From JBBPYC01 sp038200275 (lineage in GTDB: Bacteria; Pseudomonadota; Gammaproteobacteria; Burkholderiales; Burkholderiaceae_C): DNA of 64,000 nucleotides. Under the pieces are notes generated by a model that did no database searches, was not told the DNA's origin, and was given only the letters and a program-made list of their open reading frames with translations. Positions 25,658-34,898 of the stretch are shown in pieces; within the stretch, counting starts at the first letter, position 1; each line of letters opens with the position of its first letter. A program made the position numbers and the translations under genes. Location of the stretch: positions 1 to 64,000 of the forward strand of contig JBBPYC010000081.1 of assembly GCA_038200275.1 (NCBI GenBank). The letters are read 5' to 3'.

Positions 25658-27736
25658 ATGAATCACGACACCGCGCCCGATGAACTCGCGACAGCCGTGC
25701 AGGCGATGTTCGAGCCAGAAGGGGCGCTGGCACGCGCCAATCCGCAGTTCCGACCGCGTGCAGCCCAGACCGAGATGGCGTTGGCGGTGGCGCGCACGAT
25801 TGAGCACGGCGGCGCGCTGGTGGTCGAAGCCGGCACCGGCGTTGGCAAGACCTTTGCGTATCTGGTGCCCGCGCTGCTCAGTGGCGAGCGCGTGTTGCTG
25901 TCGACCGCGACCAAAAATTTGCAGGACCAGTTGTTCGGCCGCGACCTGCCGCGCGTGGCCGACGCACTCGGCCTGCCCGTGCGCAGCGCGTTACTCAAGG
26001 GCCGCGCAAGCTATTTGTGCCTGCACCGGCTCAAGCTCGCGCGGCAAGACCCTGCGACCGATTCGACCGGTGCGCGACGCGTGCTGGCGGCAGTCGAGCG
26101 TTGGGCGATTGGCACGCAAAGCGGGGACTTGGCGGAGTTGCCGGCGATCGACGACCGCTCGCCTTTGCTGCCGCTCGTCACCTCGACACGAGATAACTGC
26201 CTGGGTGCACAGTGCCCCGACTTCCGTGCCTGTCATGTGAATCTGGCGCGGCGTGAAGCGCTGGCCGCCGATGTGGTCGTGGTCAACCATCACTTGTTCT
26301 TCGCTGACCTGACGGTGCGCGAATCGGGCATGGCCGAGCTGCTGCCCTCGGTGCGCACGGTGGTGTTCGACGAAGCGCACCAGTTGAATGAGACCGGCGT
26401 GCAGTTCCTCGGGCATCACTTGTCCAGTGGCCAGTTGCTCGATCTGGCCCGCGACATCTTGGCAGCGGGCTTGCAACACGCCCGCGGGCTGGTGGACTGG
26501 GCCGCTGCCGTAAGCCAGCTCGACCGCGCAGCCCGCGAACTTCGGCTGGCGGCAGGTGCCAGCAGCGCGCACGGCATGCGGCGGCGCTGGACCGATGCGG
26601 TGCCGGAAGGCGTCGAAGCCGAGCGCTGGAGCGACGCTCTCGAACAGATCGAAGCCGGCTGCCAAGCGGCTGCCGCCGCGCTGGACACGGTCAGCGAGAT
26701 CGCGCCCGACTTTGTCCGGCTGCACGAGCGAGCGCTGCGACTGGCCGCCGGCGCTGCCCGTTTTGCAGACCTTGCGCCGGTGGACTGCGTGCGCTGGATC
26801 GATGCCGGCCTGCAGGTGCGCCTGACCGAATCGCCGCTGGACATTGCGCAGGCCGTGCGCACCCGGCTGCTGCGGGTGGGCGAAGACGCGGGCGGGAGCG
26901 AAAGCGACCCGGCGGCACGTCAGCGCGCCTGGGTCTTCACCTCGGCCACGCTCGGCGACGACGCGCGGCTGTCGTGGTTCACGAAACCATGCGGTCTGCA
27001 AGATGCGCAGCTGCTGCGCGTGGGCAGTCCGTTCGACTATGCCGAGCAAGCGGTGCTGTTCGTGCCGCGCGACTGGCCGAAGCCGAACGATCCCACCCAC
27101 AGCGACCGGGTGGCGCGCCTTGCCGGCGAAGCAGCCCGACTGCTCGGCGGCAGTACGCTGGTGCTCACCACCAGCCTGCGCGCGCTGCAGAGCATCGGCG
27201 CATCGCTGAAGGCGCAGTTTGCAGCTAGCCATGCCGACGCCTCGATCGATGTGCTGGTGCAGGGGGAAGGCCCGAAGCGCCAATTGATCGAGCGCTTTCG
27301 CAGTGCCCGCGAGGCCGGCGCGAATGGCTGCGTGTTGGTGGCCTCCGCATCGTTCTGGGAAGGTGTCGATGTGCCCGGCGATGCTTTGCAGCTGGTAGTG
27401 ATCGACAAACTGCCGTTTCCGCCGCCCAACGATCCCCTCGTGGAAGCGCGCACCCGCCGCATCGAGGCCGAGGGCCGCAGCCCGTTCAACGACTACTTCG
27501 TGCCGGAAGCGGCGGTGGCTTTGAAGCAGGGCGCCGGCCGGCTGATTCGCAGCGACACCGACCGCGGCGCGTTGGTGGTCTGTGACGTGCGTCTTGCCGC
27601 CATGGGCTACGGCCGTCGGCTGTTGGCGGCGTTGCCGCCGATGCGGCGCGTGGACAGTGAAGAGGCGTTGCTGAAAGCGCTGGTGCCCGAAGAAGGGCCT
27701 ACCAGATTTTCCACCAAGGCTCCTGCTGCTCCTTGA
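25658..27736 (+). CDS. ATP-dependent DNA helicase of the DinG/YoaA (XPD-like) family
   Basis: A 692-residue superfamily 2 5'-3' helicase with an iron-sulfur cluster. Walker A is VEAGTGVGKT (about residue 56-65) and the DEAH box is VFDEAHQLN. The four cluster cysteines are seen in YLCLHRL and CLGAQCPDFRAC. Motif VI region: KQGAGRLIRSDTDRG. No exonuclease domain is fused. The size and build suit both DinG and YoaA. YoaA of E. coli works with HolC, also encoded in this window. The 3' end overlaps bamD on the other strand by 38 bases. Confidence 0.9.
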   Translation: MNHDTAPDELATAVQAMFEPEGALARANPQFRPRAAQTEMALAVARTIEHGGALVVEAGTGVGKTFAYLVPALLSGERVLLSTATKNLQDQLFGRDLPRVADALGLPVRSALLKGRASYLCLHRLKLARQDPATDSTGARRVLAAVERWAIGTQSGDLAELPAIDDRSPLLPLVTSTRDNCLGAQCPDFRACHVNLARREALAADVVVVNHHLFFADLTVRESGMAELLPSVRTVVFDEAHQLNETGVQFLGHHLSSGQLLDLARDILAAGLQHARGLVDWAAAVSQLDRAARELRLAAGASSAHGMRRRWTDAVPEGVEAERWSDALEQIEAGCQAAAAALDTVSEIAPDFVRLHERALRLAAGAARFADLAPVDCVRWIDAGLQVRLTESPLDIAQAVRTRLLRVGEDAGGSESDPAARQRAWVFTSATLGDDARLSWFTKPCGLQDAQLLRVGSPFDYAEQAVLFVPRDWPKPNDPTHSDRVARLAGEAARLLGGSTLVLTTSLRALQSIGASLKAQFAASHADASIDVLVQGEGPKRQLIERFRSAREAGANGCVLVASASFWEGVDVPGDALQLVVIDKLPFPPPNDPLVEARTRRIEAEGRSPFNDYFVPEAAVALKQGAGRLIRSDTDRGALVVCDVRLAAMGYGRRLLAALPPMRRVDSEEALLKALVPEEGPTRFSTKAPAAP

Positions 27737-28526
27737 AGCCGCGTGCGACGTAGCGACTCTGTGGGTAGCTCGCACCCATCACCCGTTTGGCGTCGTCGCG
27801 CAGCGCTGTCATGCCGAGCGCGTCGTACGAGCGGATCATGATATACAGCGCCTCTTCAAGCGCCGGCACGTTCTGGTAATCGGTCAGTGCGATTTGCGCG
27901 CGGTTCACTGCGGCCACGTACGCGCCCCGCGTGAAGTAATAACGCGCCACATGCACCTCGTACTGGGCCAGCGAGTTCACGATATAGGTCATTCGCGCCC
28001 GCGCATCGGGTGCGTAGCGCGATTCGGGAAAGCGCGTTGTGAGTTCGCGAAATGCCTGGAACGATTCCTTTGCGGCTTTTTGGTCGCGCTCGGACAAATC
28101 CTGCCGCGTCAGGAACGAAAACAATCCCAGGTTGTCGTTGAAGTTGACAACGCCTTTCATGTAGATCGCGTAGTCAACCGCAGGGCTTGCCGGATGCAGC
28201 TTGATGAAGCGGTCGAGGGTGGCAACCGACTGGGCCTGTTCGCCGGCTTTGTACTGGGCGTATGCCTTCTCGAGCTGGGCCTGCTGCGCAAGTGGCGTGC
28301 CAGCGGCACGGCCTTCGAGCTTTTCGAACAGCGGCACCGCCCGTTCATAGGCGCCTGACCCCATCTCGTCCTTTGCTTCGGAATAGAGGCGATTCGGGCT
28401 CCAGTTGGCGGTCTTGTCCTCCTGCGTGGCGCACGCGCCCAGCGCAATCACACCGGCGAGCACGAGCCCCCGCCGCACTGCCGATAATCGTGCATGAACC
28501 TTGGTGGACCAGATCTGTTGAGCCAT
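27699..28526 (-). CDS. bamD: Outer membrane protein assembly factor BamD
   Basis: Essential lipoprotein of the BAM complex, 275 residues. The signal peptide ends in ALGAC with lipid-anchor Cys32. Five TPR-like repeats follow, with NRLYSEAKDEMGSGAYERAV and the conserved RFPESRYAPDARARMTYI. The tail PWWKIW is unusual but in frame. The annotated start overlaps the divergently read rluD start by 33 bases; an internal GTG (AVRRGLVLAGV) would remove the overlap. The end overlaps the helicase gene. Confidence 0.95.
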   Translation of the reverse strand: MAQQIWSTKVHARLSAVRRGLVLAGVIALGACATQEDKTANWSPNRLYSEAKDEMGSGAYERAVPLFEKLEGRAAGTPLAQQAQLEKAYAQYKAGEQAQSVATLDRFIKLHPASPAVDYAIYMKGVVNFNDNLGLFSFLTRQDLSERDQKAAKESFQAFRELTTRFPESRYAPDARARMTYIVNSLAQYEVHVARYYFTRGAYVAAVNRAQIALTDYQNVPALEEALYIMIRSYDALGMTALRDDAKRVMGASYPQSRYVARGFKEQQEPWWKIW

Positions 28527-29525
28527 AGCGAGCCGATTCTATCGAACGACCCTGGCGACGACCCCGGCAGCGACCCGGCCGAGCCGCGCGCGTTTACAGT
28601 CACGGCGGGCCAGCACGGAGAGCGGCTCGACCGCGTGCTCGCGCAGATCGTGCCCGAGTTTTCGCGCAGCTATCTGCAGCAGTTGATCGCCAACGGCGCG
28701 GTGCGGCTCCGCGGCGAAGCCACCGCCAGCACCAAGTCGTCAAGCCGGCTGCAAGCTGGCGACACGGGTGTGATCGAGCTGCAAGCGCCGCCGCAGGCGC
28801 AGGCGTTTCGGCCGGAGCCGATCGCGCTCGACACGGTGTATGCAGACGCCCACGTGCGCGTACTCAACAAGCCCGCCGGCATGGTCGTGCATCCGGCCGC
28901 AGGCAACTGGAGCGGCACCTTGCTGAACGGCCTGCTCGCCGACGATCCGGCTGCAGCGGCGCTGCCGCGCGCGGGCATCGTGCACCGGCTCGACAAGGAC
29001 ACCAGCGGCCTGATGGTGGTGGCGCGCAGCCGGGCCGCGATGGATGCGCTGGTGCGCGCAATCGCTGCCCACGAGGTGCGCCGCAACTACTTGGCGCTTG
29101 CGCATCGGCACTGGAGCGGCCCCGCTGAGCGCCAGATCGACGCGCCGATCGGCCGAGATCCGCGCAACCGGCTGCGCATGGCGGTGGTCGATCCGGCCCG
29201 CACGCCGGGCAAGACCGCGCGCACCGACGTCAAGCTGCTGCAGCAGGCGACAGCCGCACCGGGGTGTTGGCTCGAATGTGCGTTGCACACCGGTCGTACG
29301 CATCAGATTCGCGTGCATCTCGCCTCGATCGGCCATCCGCTGGTGGCCGATGCAACCTATGGGGGCGCGGCGGCGGGCGGGCTCGAGCGGCAGGCATTGC
29401 ACGCCGTCCGCCTTGGCTTCCTGCATCCGGTCACCGCGCAGCCGCTGCTGTTTGAAGCGCCGCTGCCAGCCGATCTGCTGGGTGGGCTTTCCGCGTGGGG
29501 CATCAGTGTGATCTCCGGGGGATGA
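28494..29525 (+). CDS. rluD: 23S rRNA pseudouridine(1911/1915/1917) synthase
   Basis: Modifies helix 69 of 23S rRNA. An N-terminal S4 domain (GERLDRVLAQIVPEFSRSYL) precedes the catalytic domain with HRLDKDTSGLMVV, where Asp167 is the nucleophile. TGRTHQIRVHLASIGHPLVA closes the active site. The 343 residues include about 35 poorly conserved N-terminal residues. The head-to-head arrangement with bamD is common in proteobacteria. The pgeF-like laccase-domain gene that often follows is absent. Confidence 0.9.
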   Translation: MNLGGPDLLSHSEPILSNDPGDDPGSDPAEPRAFTVTAGQHGERLDRVLAQIVPEFSRSYLQQLIANGAVRLRGEATASTKSSSRLQAGDTGVIELQAPPQAQAFRPEPIALDTVYADAHVRVLNKPAGMVVHPAAGNWSGTLLNGLLADDPAAAALPRAGIVHRLDKDTSGLMVVARSRAAMDALVRAIAAHEVRRNYLALAHRHWSGPAERQIDAPIGRDPRNRLRMAVVDPARTPGKTARTDVKLLQQATAAPGCWLECALHTGRTHQIRVHLASIGHPLVADATYGGAAAGGLERQALHAVRLGFLHPVTAQPLLFEAPLPADLLGGLSAWGISVISGG

Positions 29526-29760
29526 CACCGATGCGACGAGACTTGGCAGTCACCGCACTTCTTGCCTGCAGAGGGAAATGACGATGCTCCCGGTACGACG
29601 CTGTTACTGGAGACCGACGGGTTGCTAAAAAATGCGCTCGGATAGAATGAGCGGATGGCCTGCAACATGAAGTCCGTGTGGTTGCCGGATTGACTGACTG
29701 CGTACTTACCGCTTGTGTTTGGCCCCGATCTTCCTTGATGTTTGACTTGAGATCGCTGCC

Positions 29761-30357
29761 ATGAATGGGGTGGATGCCAAGCGGATCGTCGAAGCTGCGC
29801 TGCTTTGCGCTTCCGAGCCGGTGTCGCGCGCCGATCTGCGTGCGCTGTTTGACGAGGCATTCGACGACGGCGAGATTGCCGACATGCTGGCCGAGCTGGC
29901 CACGGAATATGACCCGCGAGGCATCGAACTGGTCGAAGTCGCATCCGGTCACCGGTTCCAGAGCCGTGCCGACATCAGCATCTACCTTGATCGACTGCGG
30001 CCGGTCAAGGCCCCGCGATACAGTCGTGCGGTGCTTGAGACATTGGCAGTGATCGCGTACCGCCAGCCCGTCACACGTGGGGAGATTGAAGCGATCCGCG
30101 GCGTGGCGGTGAACACGTTGGTGCTCAAGCAGATAGAAGAGCGCGGCTGGGTCGAGGTGGTCGGACACCGCGACAGCATCGGCCGGCCTGCCTTGCTGGC
30201 GACAACCCAGCAGTTTTTGGATGATCTGGCGCTTGGATCGCTTTCGCAACTACCGCGATTGGAAGCAGCGGGGGCTGCTCCCGCTCCGTTGGTGCTGGAA
30301 CCGGCTGAGGTGGCCGCCCACGACGACAGCACCGCGCAGCCGTTGGACGAGCGCTGA
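29761..30357 (+). CDS. scpB: Segregation and condensation protein B
   Basis: Kleisin-associated subunit of the SMC-ScpAB condensin that compacts the chromosome. The 198 residues hold two winged-helix domains. Typical motifs are RIVEAALLCASEPVS, the segment YSRAVLETLAVIAYRQPVTR with GEIEAIRGV and RGWVEVVGHRDSIGRPALLA. scpA is not adjacent, whereas rluB follows, as in many betaproteobacteria. The 235-base gap before it has no gene; TTGCTA (29622) and TAGAAT (29643) are a possible but poorly spaced promoter. Confidence 0.93.
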   Translation: MNGVDAKRIVEAALLCASEPVSRADLRALFDEAFDDGEIADMLAELATEYDPRGIELVEVASGHRFQSRADISIYLDRLRPVKAPRYSRAVLETLAVIAYRQPVTRGEIEAIRGVAVNTLVLKQIEERGWVEVVGHRDSIGRPALLATTQQFLDDLALGSLSQLPRLEAAGAAPAPLVLEPAEVAAHDDSTAQPLDER

Positions 30358-30508
30358 TTCGCTGGCGGCCACCGACGGGTCAAGGCCTGTTGCCCATGGG
30401 ACGCGTGGCTTTCATCTCGAACCCATGCTGCACTAGAAACACGGCGAGCCGACGCACCGGCCGCGCCGACCGCAGGACCCACCGGATGCCTGCCAACGTA
30501 CGGAAATC

Positions 30509-32167
30509 ATGATGAGCGAAGAAAACAACGAAAAGGGCCGACCGGATCCGGATCAGGTCCCCACCACCGATGAATCGGCAGTCGACCTGGACAAGCATCC
30601 TGCGGCGGTCTTTGATGAGCCCGACGTGACGGAGACACCCGAGACTGCAACAGTTGCGGAAGCGACCCAGACTGGAGTCGATGTCGACGCTGTGCACCAG
30701 ACGCCGATCGAGCCAGCTGCCCAAATGGCTGCCTCACCGGACACGGTTGCAGCGACATCCGACGGCATCACACCGCGGGCGCGACGGCCTGCACCCTCTG
30801 CCGAGCCTTCAATCCGCTTCACGGACGTAATCTCTGGCCAGTTCGACGCCGACGAGCAGACCGAAGCAAGTGAAGCGGCGCCGCTGCTGCGCAAGCGCGT
30901 GCTCGCACCGCAAGCCGAGACGCCGAAGCTGCATAAAGTGCTCGCCCAGGCCGGCATGGGTTCGCGGCTCGATATGGAGCAGCTGATTGTCGAAGGCCGC
31001 ATTTCGGTCAACAACGAGCCCGCACATATTGGCCAGCGCATCCAGCATGGTGACTCGGTCAAGGTCAACGGCAAGCCAGTCCGCTACCGGCTTGAACCGC
31101 CGCCTGCCCGTGTCCTGGCCTATCACAAGCCGGCCGGCGAAGTTGTCACCACCGACGATCCTCAGAATCGGCCGACCGTGTTTCGCAAGCTGCCCCGCCT
31201 GATTCAAGGCAAGTGGCAGTCGGTCGGTCGGCTCGACTTGAACACCGAAGGGCTGCTGCTGTTCACCAGCTCTGGCGAATTTGCCAACCAGCTTATGCAT
31301 CCGCGGTTCGGGCTTGAGCGCGAATACGCGGTGCGTGTGCTCGGCAGCCTGAGTGGCGAGGAAAAGGCGCGGCTGTTGTCCGGTGTCGAACTTGGCGACG
31401 GCAGCGCGCGTTTTGGCTCGATCGAAGACGGTGGCGGTGAGGGCGCGAACTGCTGGTACCGAGTCACCATCAGTGAAGGGCGCAACCGCGAAGTGCGCCG
31501 CATGTTCGAATGTGTCGGCCATGCGGTGAGCCGGCTGATCCGCATTCGCTACGGCGCCATGCTGCTGCCACGCGGGCTACGGCGTGGTGAATGGCTCGAG
31601 CTCGACGAGCGCGATATCCGACAGTTGTCGCACGCGGCCGGCGGCGCGCCGGGTCGGGGCGACAATTCAGTCGATGCACGCCCGGTCCAGCCGCTGCGGC
31701 GCAACGCTGCGCAGCCAGCCGGTGACCGACGCGGTGGGCGCGCAGGTGCCAGACGGAATATGGGCAATGGCGGCGGTGCCCAAGGACCGGTGACGCACCA
31801 ATCCGCTTTCGAGCGGGCCCCCAACGCAGGTCGTTCGAACCGCGGCCCAGGTGGCCCGGGCGGGCGTGGTCCCAGCGTGCCACCAGGCGGTGGGTCACGC
31901 GAACAGCCGCCTGGCAGGTACGAGCGCGGAGAACCTCGTGGCGACAACGAGCAGCCGGACCCGATGAAAACCGCCTTCGGCTACATCGGCGCTGACAGCT
32001 TCTTGCGCCAACGCGCGGGATCCGGTCCGCAGCGTAGCAATGCAGGCGGGCCGGGCGGAGGCAATCGGTTCAGCGGCGGCACTGGCGGCAACCGAGCGGG
32101 AGGCGGCAGTTCCAGCGGGCCGCGCCGCGGTAGCGGCGGCAGTGGTGGTGGCGGTCGGGGTCGCTGA
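30509..32167 (+). CDS. rluB: 23S rRNA pseudouridine(2605) synthase with long low-complexity tails
   Basis: RsuA-family enzyme. An S4 domain (LHKVLAQAGMGSRLDMEQLI, about residue 140) is followed by the catalytic domain with SVGRLDLNTEGLLLFT, nucleophile Asp243, and EGRNREVRRMFE. The 552 residues are about twice the E. coli RluB. The first 135 are acidic and Thr/Ala-rich, and the last 170 are Gly/Arg/Pro/Asn-rich with RG and GG repeats, ending GGSGGGGRGR. Such tails occur in betaproteobacterial RluB proteins and may bind RNA. An ATG at 30512 is an equal start. Confidence 0.9.
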   Translation: MMSEENNEKGRPDPDQVPTTDESAVDLDKHPAAVFDEPDVTETPETATVAEATQTGVDVDAVHQTPIEPAAQMAASPDTVAATSDGITPRARRPAPSAEPSIRFTDVISGQFDADEQTEASEAAPLLRKRVLAPQAETPKLHKVLAQAGMGSRLDMEQLIVEGRISVNNEPAHIGQRIQHGDSVKVNGKPVRYRLEPPPARVLAYHKPAGEVVTTDDPQNRPTVFRKLPRLIQGKWQSVGRLDLNTEGLLLFTSSGEFANQLMHPRFGLEREYAVRVLGSLSGEEKARLLSGVELGDGSARFGSIEDGGGEGANCWYRVTISEGRNREVRRMFECVGHAVSRLIRIRYGAMLLPRGLRRGEWLELDERDIRQLSHAAGGAPGRGDNSVDARPVQPLRRNAAQPAGDRRGGRAGARRNMGNGGGAQGPVTHQSAFERAPNAGRSNRGPGGPGGRGPSVPPGGGSREQPPGRYERGEPRGDNEQPDPMKTAFGYIGADSFLRQRAGSGPQRSNAGGPGGGNRFSGGTGGNRAGGGSSSGPRRGSGGSGGGGRGR

Positions 32168-32361
32168 CCCAGGCGTTGAGCGCGGGCATCGTTTGCCAAG
32201 CCCAGTTCAGACTGGTTCCACTGCGTAAAATCCGAGCATTGGCCGCATGCGAATTTTGACGTCTCGGATCTGAGGCGATCGCAGCAAAGCCAGTGTTCTC
32301 GATGCGCAATCGGTACACCGACGGCATCCACTTAAAAACCAAATCTCCAGGAAATTTCCAT

Positions 32362-32787
32362 ATGGCTACCGAACGTACTCTGTCCATCATCAAACCCGAC
32401 GCGGTGGCAAAAAATGTGATCGGCAAGATCTACGACCGGTTTGAAAGCGCAGGCCTGAAGATCGTTGCATCGCGCATGGCGCAGCTGTCGCGCCGTGAAG
32501 CAGAAGCGTTCTACGGCGTGCACTGCGAGCGGCCTTTCTTCAAGGACTTGGTCGAGTTCATGATCTCCGGCCCGGTGATGATCCAGGTGCTCGAAGGTGA
32601 GGGCGCAATCGCCAAGCACCGCGATCTGATGGGTGCGACCGATCCGAAGAAGGCCGCCGCCGGCACCATTCGTGCCGACTTCGCGGAAAGCATTGACGCG
32701 AATGCCGTGCATGGCTCGGACGGCGCCGATACAGCCAGCACCGAGATCGCGTTTTTCTTCGCGGCCATGCATATCGCGACCCATTGA
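32362..32787 (+). CDS. ndk: Nucleoside diphosphate kinase
   Basis: Transfers the gamma phosphate of ATP to NDPs through phospho-His117 in NAVHGSDG. It has 141 residues, the standard bacterial length, starting MATERTLSIIKPDAVAKN. AGGA lies 9 bases before the ATG at 32362. A 194-base gap from rluB suggests a separate promoter. rlmN follows, beginning the conserved ndk-rlmN-pilW-rodZ-ispG-hisS series. Confidence 0.97.
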   Translation: MATERTLSIIKPDAVAKNVIGKIYDRFESAGLKIVASRMAQLSRREAEAFYGVHCERPFFKDLVEFMISGPVMIQVLEGEGAIAKHRDLMGATDPKKAAAGTIRADFAESIDANAVHGSDGADTASTEIAFFFAAMHIATH

Positions 32788-32870
32788 TGTGGGCCGCCGC
32801 GTGAGCTTCAGGCAATTGCGAACGCCTGATCGTGCCCACCGTGCGATGAACCCGCTTTAAGACAGCACGC

Positions 32871-34013
32871 ATGAAGATCAACCTGTTGAACTTTGACCGG
32901 GAGCAACTCGCCGGCGTCTGCGCGTCGCTTGGTGAGCAGCGCTTTCGTGCAACGCAATTGTTCCGCTGGGTTCATCAACGTGGCGCCGTCCGGTTCGATC
33001 AGATGACCGATCTGGCCAAGTCGTTTCGGGACAAGCTCGAAGGCGCTGCCGAAGTGATCGCGCTGCCGGTGGTCTCACGGCGTGAATCGGCCGATGGCAC
33101 CGTCAAGTGGTTGTTCGATGTGGGCCAAGGCGACGTGATCGAGACGGTCTACATCCCGGAGACTGACCGCGGCACGCTGTGCATATCCTCGCAGGCCGGC
33201 TGTGCCGTCGGCTGCCGGTTTTGCTCTACCGGACATCAGGGGTTCAGCCGAAACCTGACCACAGCCGAGATCGTCGCGCAGTTGTGGTTTGCCGAGCACG
33301 AACTGCGCACGCGGCTCGGCACCGAAGGCCAGCGGGTGATCTCCAACGTGGTGCTGATGGGCATGGGCGAACCGCTGCAGAACTACCATGCGTTGCTGCC
33401 TGCACTGAAGGTCATGCTGGACGACCATGGCTATGGCCTGTCGCGTCGGCGCGTGACGGTTTCCACGTCGGGTGTGGTGCCGATGATCGAGCGTTTGGCC
33501 GCCGATTGTCCGGTGGCCTTGGCCGTGTCGCTGCATGCACCGAACGATGCGTTGCGCGACGAGCTGGTCCCGCTGAATCGCAAATATCCACTTGCTGAGT
33601 TGCTGCAGGCCTGCAAAGGCTATCTGCAGCACGCACCGCGCGATTTCATTACGTTCGAATATTGCATGCTCGACGGCGTAAACGACCAGCACGAGCATGC
33701 ACTTGAGCTGATCGCTTTGTTGCGTCAAGCTGACGTGCGTTGCAAGATCAACCTGATCCCGTTCAATCCATTTCCGGCCTCTGGCTTGTTGCGTTCGCCA
33801 GCGGCCACCGTGCAGGCATTTGCGGGCTGGCTGATCGATGCCGGCATCGTCACGACGGTGCGCAAGACCCGCGGCGGCGACATTGATGCCGCCTGCGGTC
33901 AGTTGGCTGGCAACGTACAGGATCGCACCCGGGTCGAGGTGCGCATGGCGCGCCATCCGGTTCGGCCACTGCGCCGCACAGACACCGCGGTTGTGACAGC
34001 GCAAGAAAGTTGA
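32871..34013 (+). CDS. rlmN: Dual-specificity 23S rRNA / tRNA adenine-C2 methyltransferase
   Basis: Radical SAM enzyme that methylates C2 of A2503 in 23S rRNA and A37 in some tRNAs. The iron-sulfur cysteines are Cys111, Cys115 and Cys118 in CAVGCRFCSTG. VLMGMGEPLQNY and VSTSGVVP are SAM-binding segments, and the methyl-carrying Cys is near the end in GDIDAACGQL. The 380 residues are full length. Confidence 0.96.
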   Translation: MKINLLNFDREQLAGVCASLGEQRFRATQLFRWVHQRGAVRFDQMTDLAKSFRDKLEGAAEVIALPVVSRRESADGTVKWLFDVGQGDVIETVYIPETDRGTLCISSQAGCAVGCRFCSTGHQGFSRNLTTAEIVAQLWFAEHELRTRLGTEGQRVISNVVLMGMGEPLQNYHALLPALKVMLDDHGYGLSRRRVTVSTSGVVPMIERLAADCPVALAVSLHAPNDALRDELVPLNRKYPLAELLQACKGYLQHAPRDFITFEYCMLDGVNDQHEHALELIALLRQADVRCKINLIPFNPFPASGLLRSPAATVQAFAGWLIDAGIVTTVRKTRGGDIDAACGQLAGNVQDRTRVEVRMARHPVRPLRRTDTAVVTAQES

Positions 34014-34022
34014 AGATCAACC

Positions 34023-34898
34023 ATGAAACAAACCGATTTTCTCGTCACGCCGCGCCGACGTTTGTGGCCGTGCACCCTGCCGGCGCTGCTGGTGACTGTG
34101 CTGCTGGCCGGCTGTGCAACCGGCACGGGCTTATCGAGCGCCGCAGATGCCGAATCGACGACCTCGACGCGAAGCGATGCGCCGCGCAATGCCGGCAATG
34201 ACATCGTGACCGAATCGGACGAGCCGGCGGTTCGCAAGCGCGCCCGAATCCGGCTTGCGCTGGCGATCGGCTATCTCGAGCAGGGCCAGACCACGATTGC
34301 GCTCGACGAAGTCAAGCAGGCGCTCGCGATCGATCCCGAGTTTGCCGATGCGTACAACATGCGCGGTCTGGTCTACATGCGACTGAACGACCAGCAACTG
34401 GCGGAGGAAAGCTTTCGCCGAGCGGTTGCGCTGAATCCGCGCGACGGTTCGATTCTGCACAATCAAGGCTGGCTGATGTGCGAGCAAAAGCGCTACCCGC
34501 AGGCGGCGGAAGCTTTTGCCAAAGCAATGGCAAATCCCAATTACGGCAACCGTTCGCGCACGTTGATGGCACGCGGCTTGTGCGAGGAGCGTGCTGGTCA
34601 GCCCGCCGAAGCCGAGCGCAGCCTGACGCAGTCGTATGAGCTGGATGCCGGCAATCCAGTGACCGGATACAACCTGGCTCGCCTGCTTTACAACCGGGGC
34701 GACAACGAACGCGCCCGGTTCTACATCCGCCGGTTGAACAACAGCGAGCTCGCAAATGCCGAATCGCTGTGGCTTGGCGTGCGGGTGGAGCGTCGTCTGG
34801 AAAACAAGGAAGCGATGTTGCAACTGGCAAGCCAGTTGCAACGCCGCTATCCGCAGGCGCCCGAACTGGGTGCCTATGAGCGAGGTGAATTTAAATGA
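34023..34898 (+). CDS. pilW: Type IV pilus biogenesis/stability lipoprotein PilW (PilF)
   Basis: Outer-membrane lipoprotein pilotin for the PilQ secretin, 291 residues. The lipobox is LLAGC with Cys31. A Ser/Thr-rich linker leads to about six TPRs (for example YNMRGLVYMRLNDQQLAEES and LHNQGWLMCEQKRYPQAAEA). It sits 9 bases after rlmN, and its end overlaps rodZ by ATGA. This position is conserved in gamma- and betaproteobacteria even where pili are not studied. Confidence 0.9.
   Translation: MKQTDFLVTPRRRLWPCTLPALLVTVLLAGCATGTGLSSAADAESTTSTRSDAPRNAGNDIVTESDEPAVRKRARIRLALAIGYLEQGQTTIALDEVKQALAIDPEFADAYNMRGLVYMRLNDQQLAEESFRRAVALNPRDGSILHNQGWLMCEQKRYPQAAEAFAKAMANPNYGNRSRTLMARGLCEERAGQPAEAERSLTQSYELDAGNPVTGYNLARLLYNRGDNERARFYIRRLNNSELANAESLWLGVRVERRLENKEAMLQLASQLQRRYPQAPELGAYERGEFK

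Noticed and set aside
29622..29648. Sigma-70 promoter TTGCTA / TAGAAT before scpB
   Set aside because: The spacer is only 15 bases and nothing else supports it.
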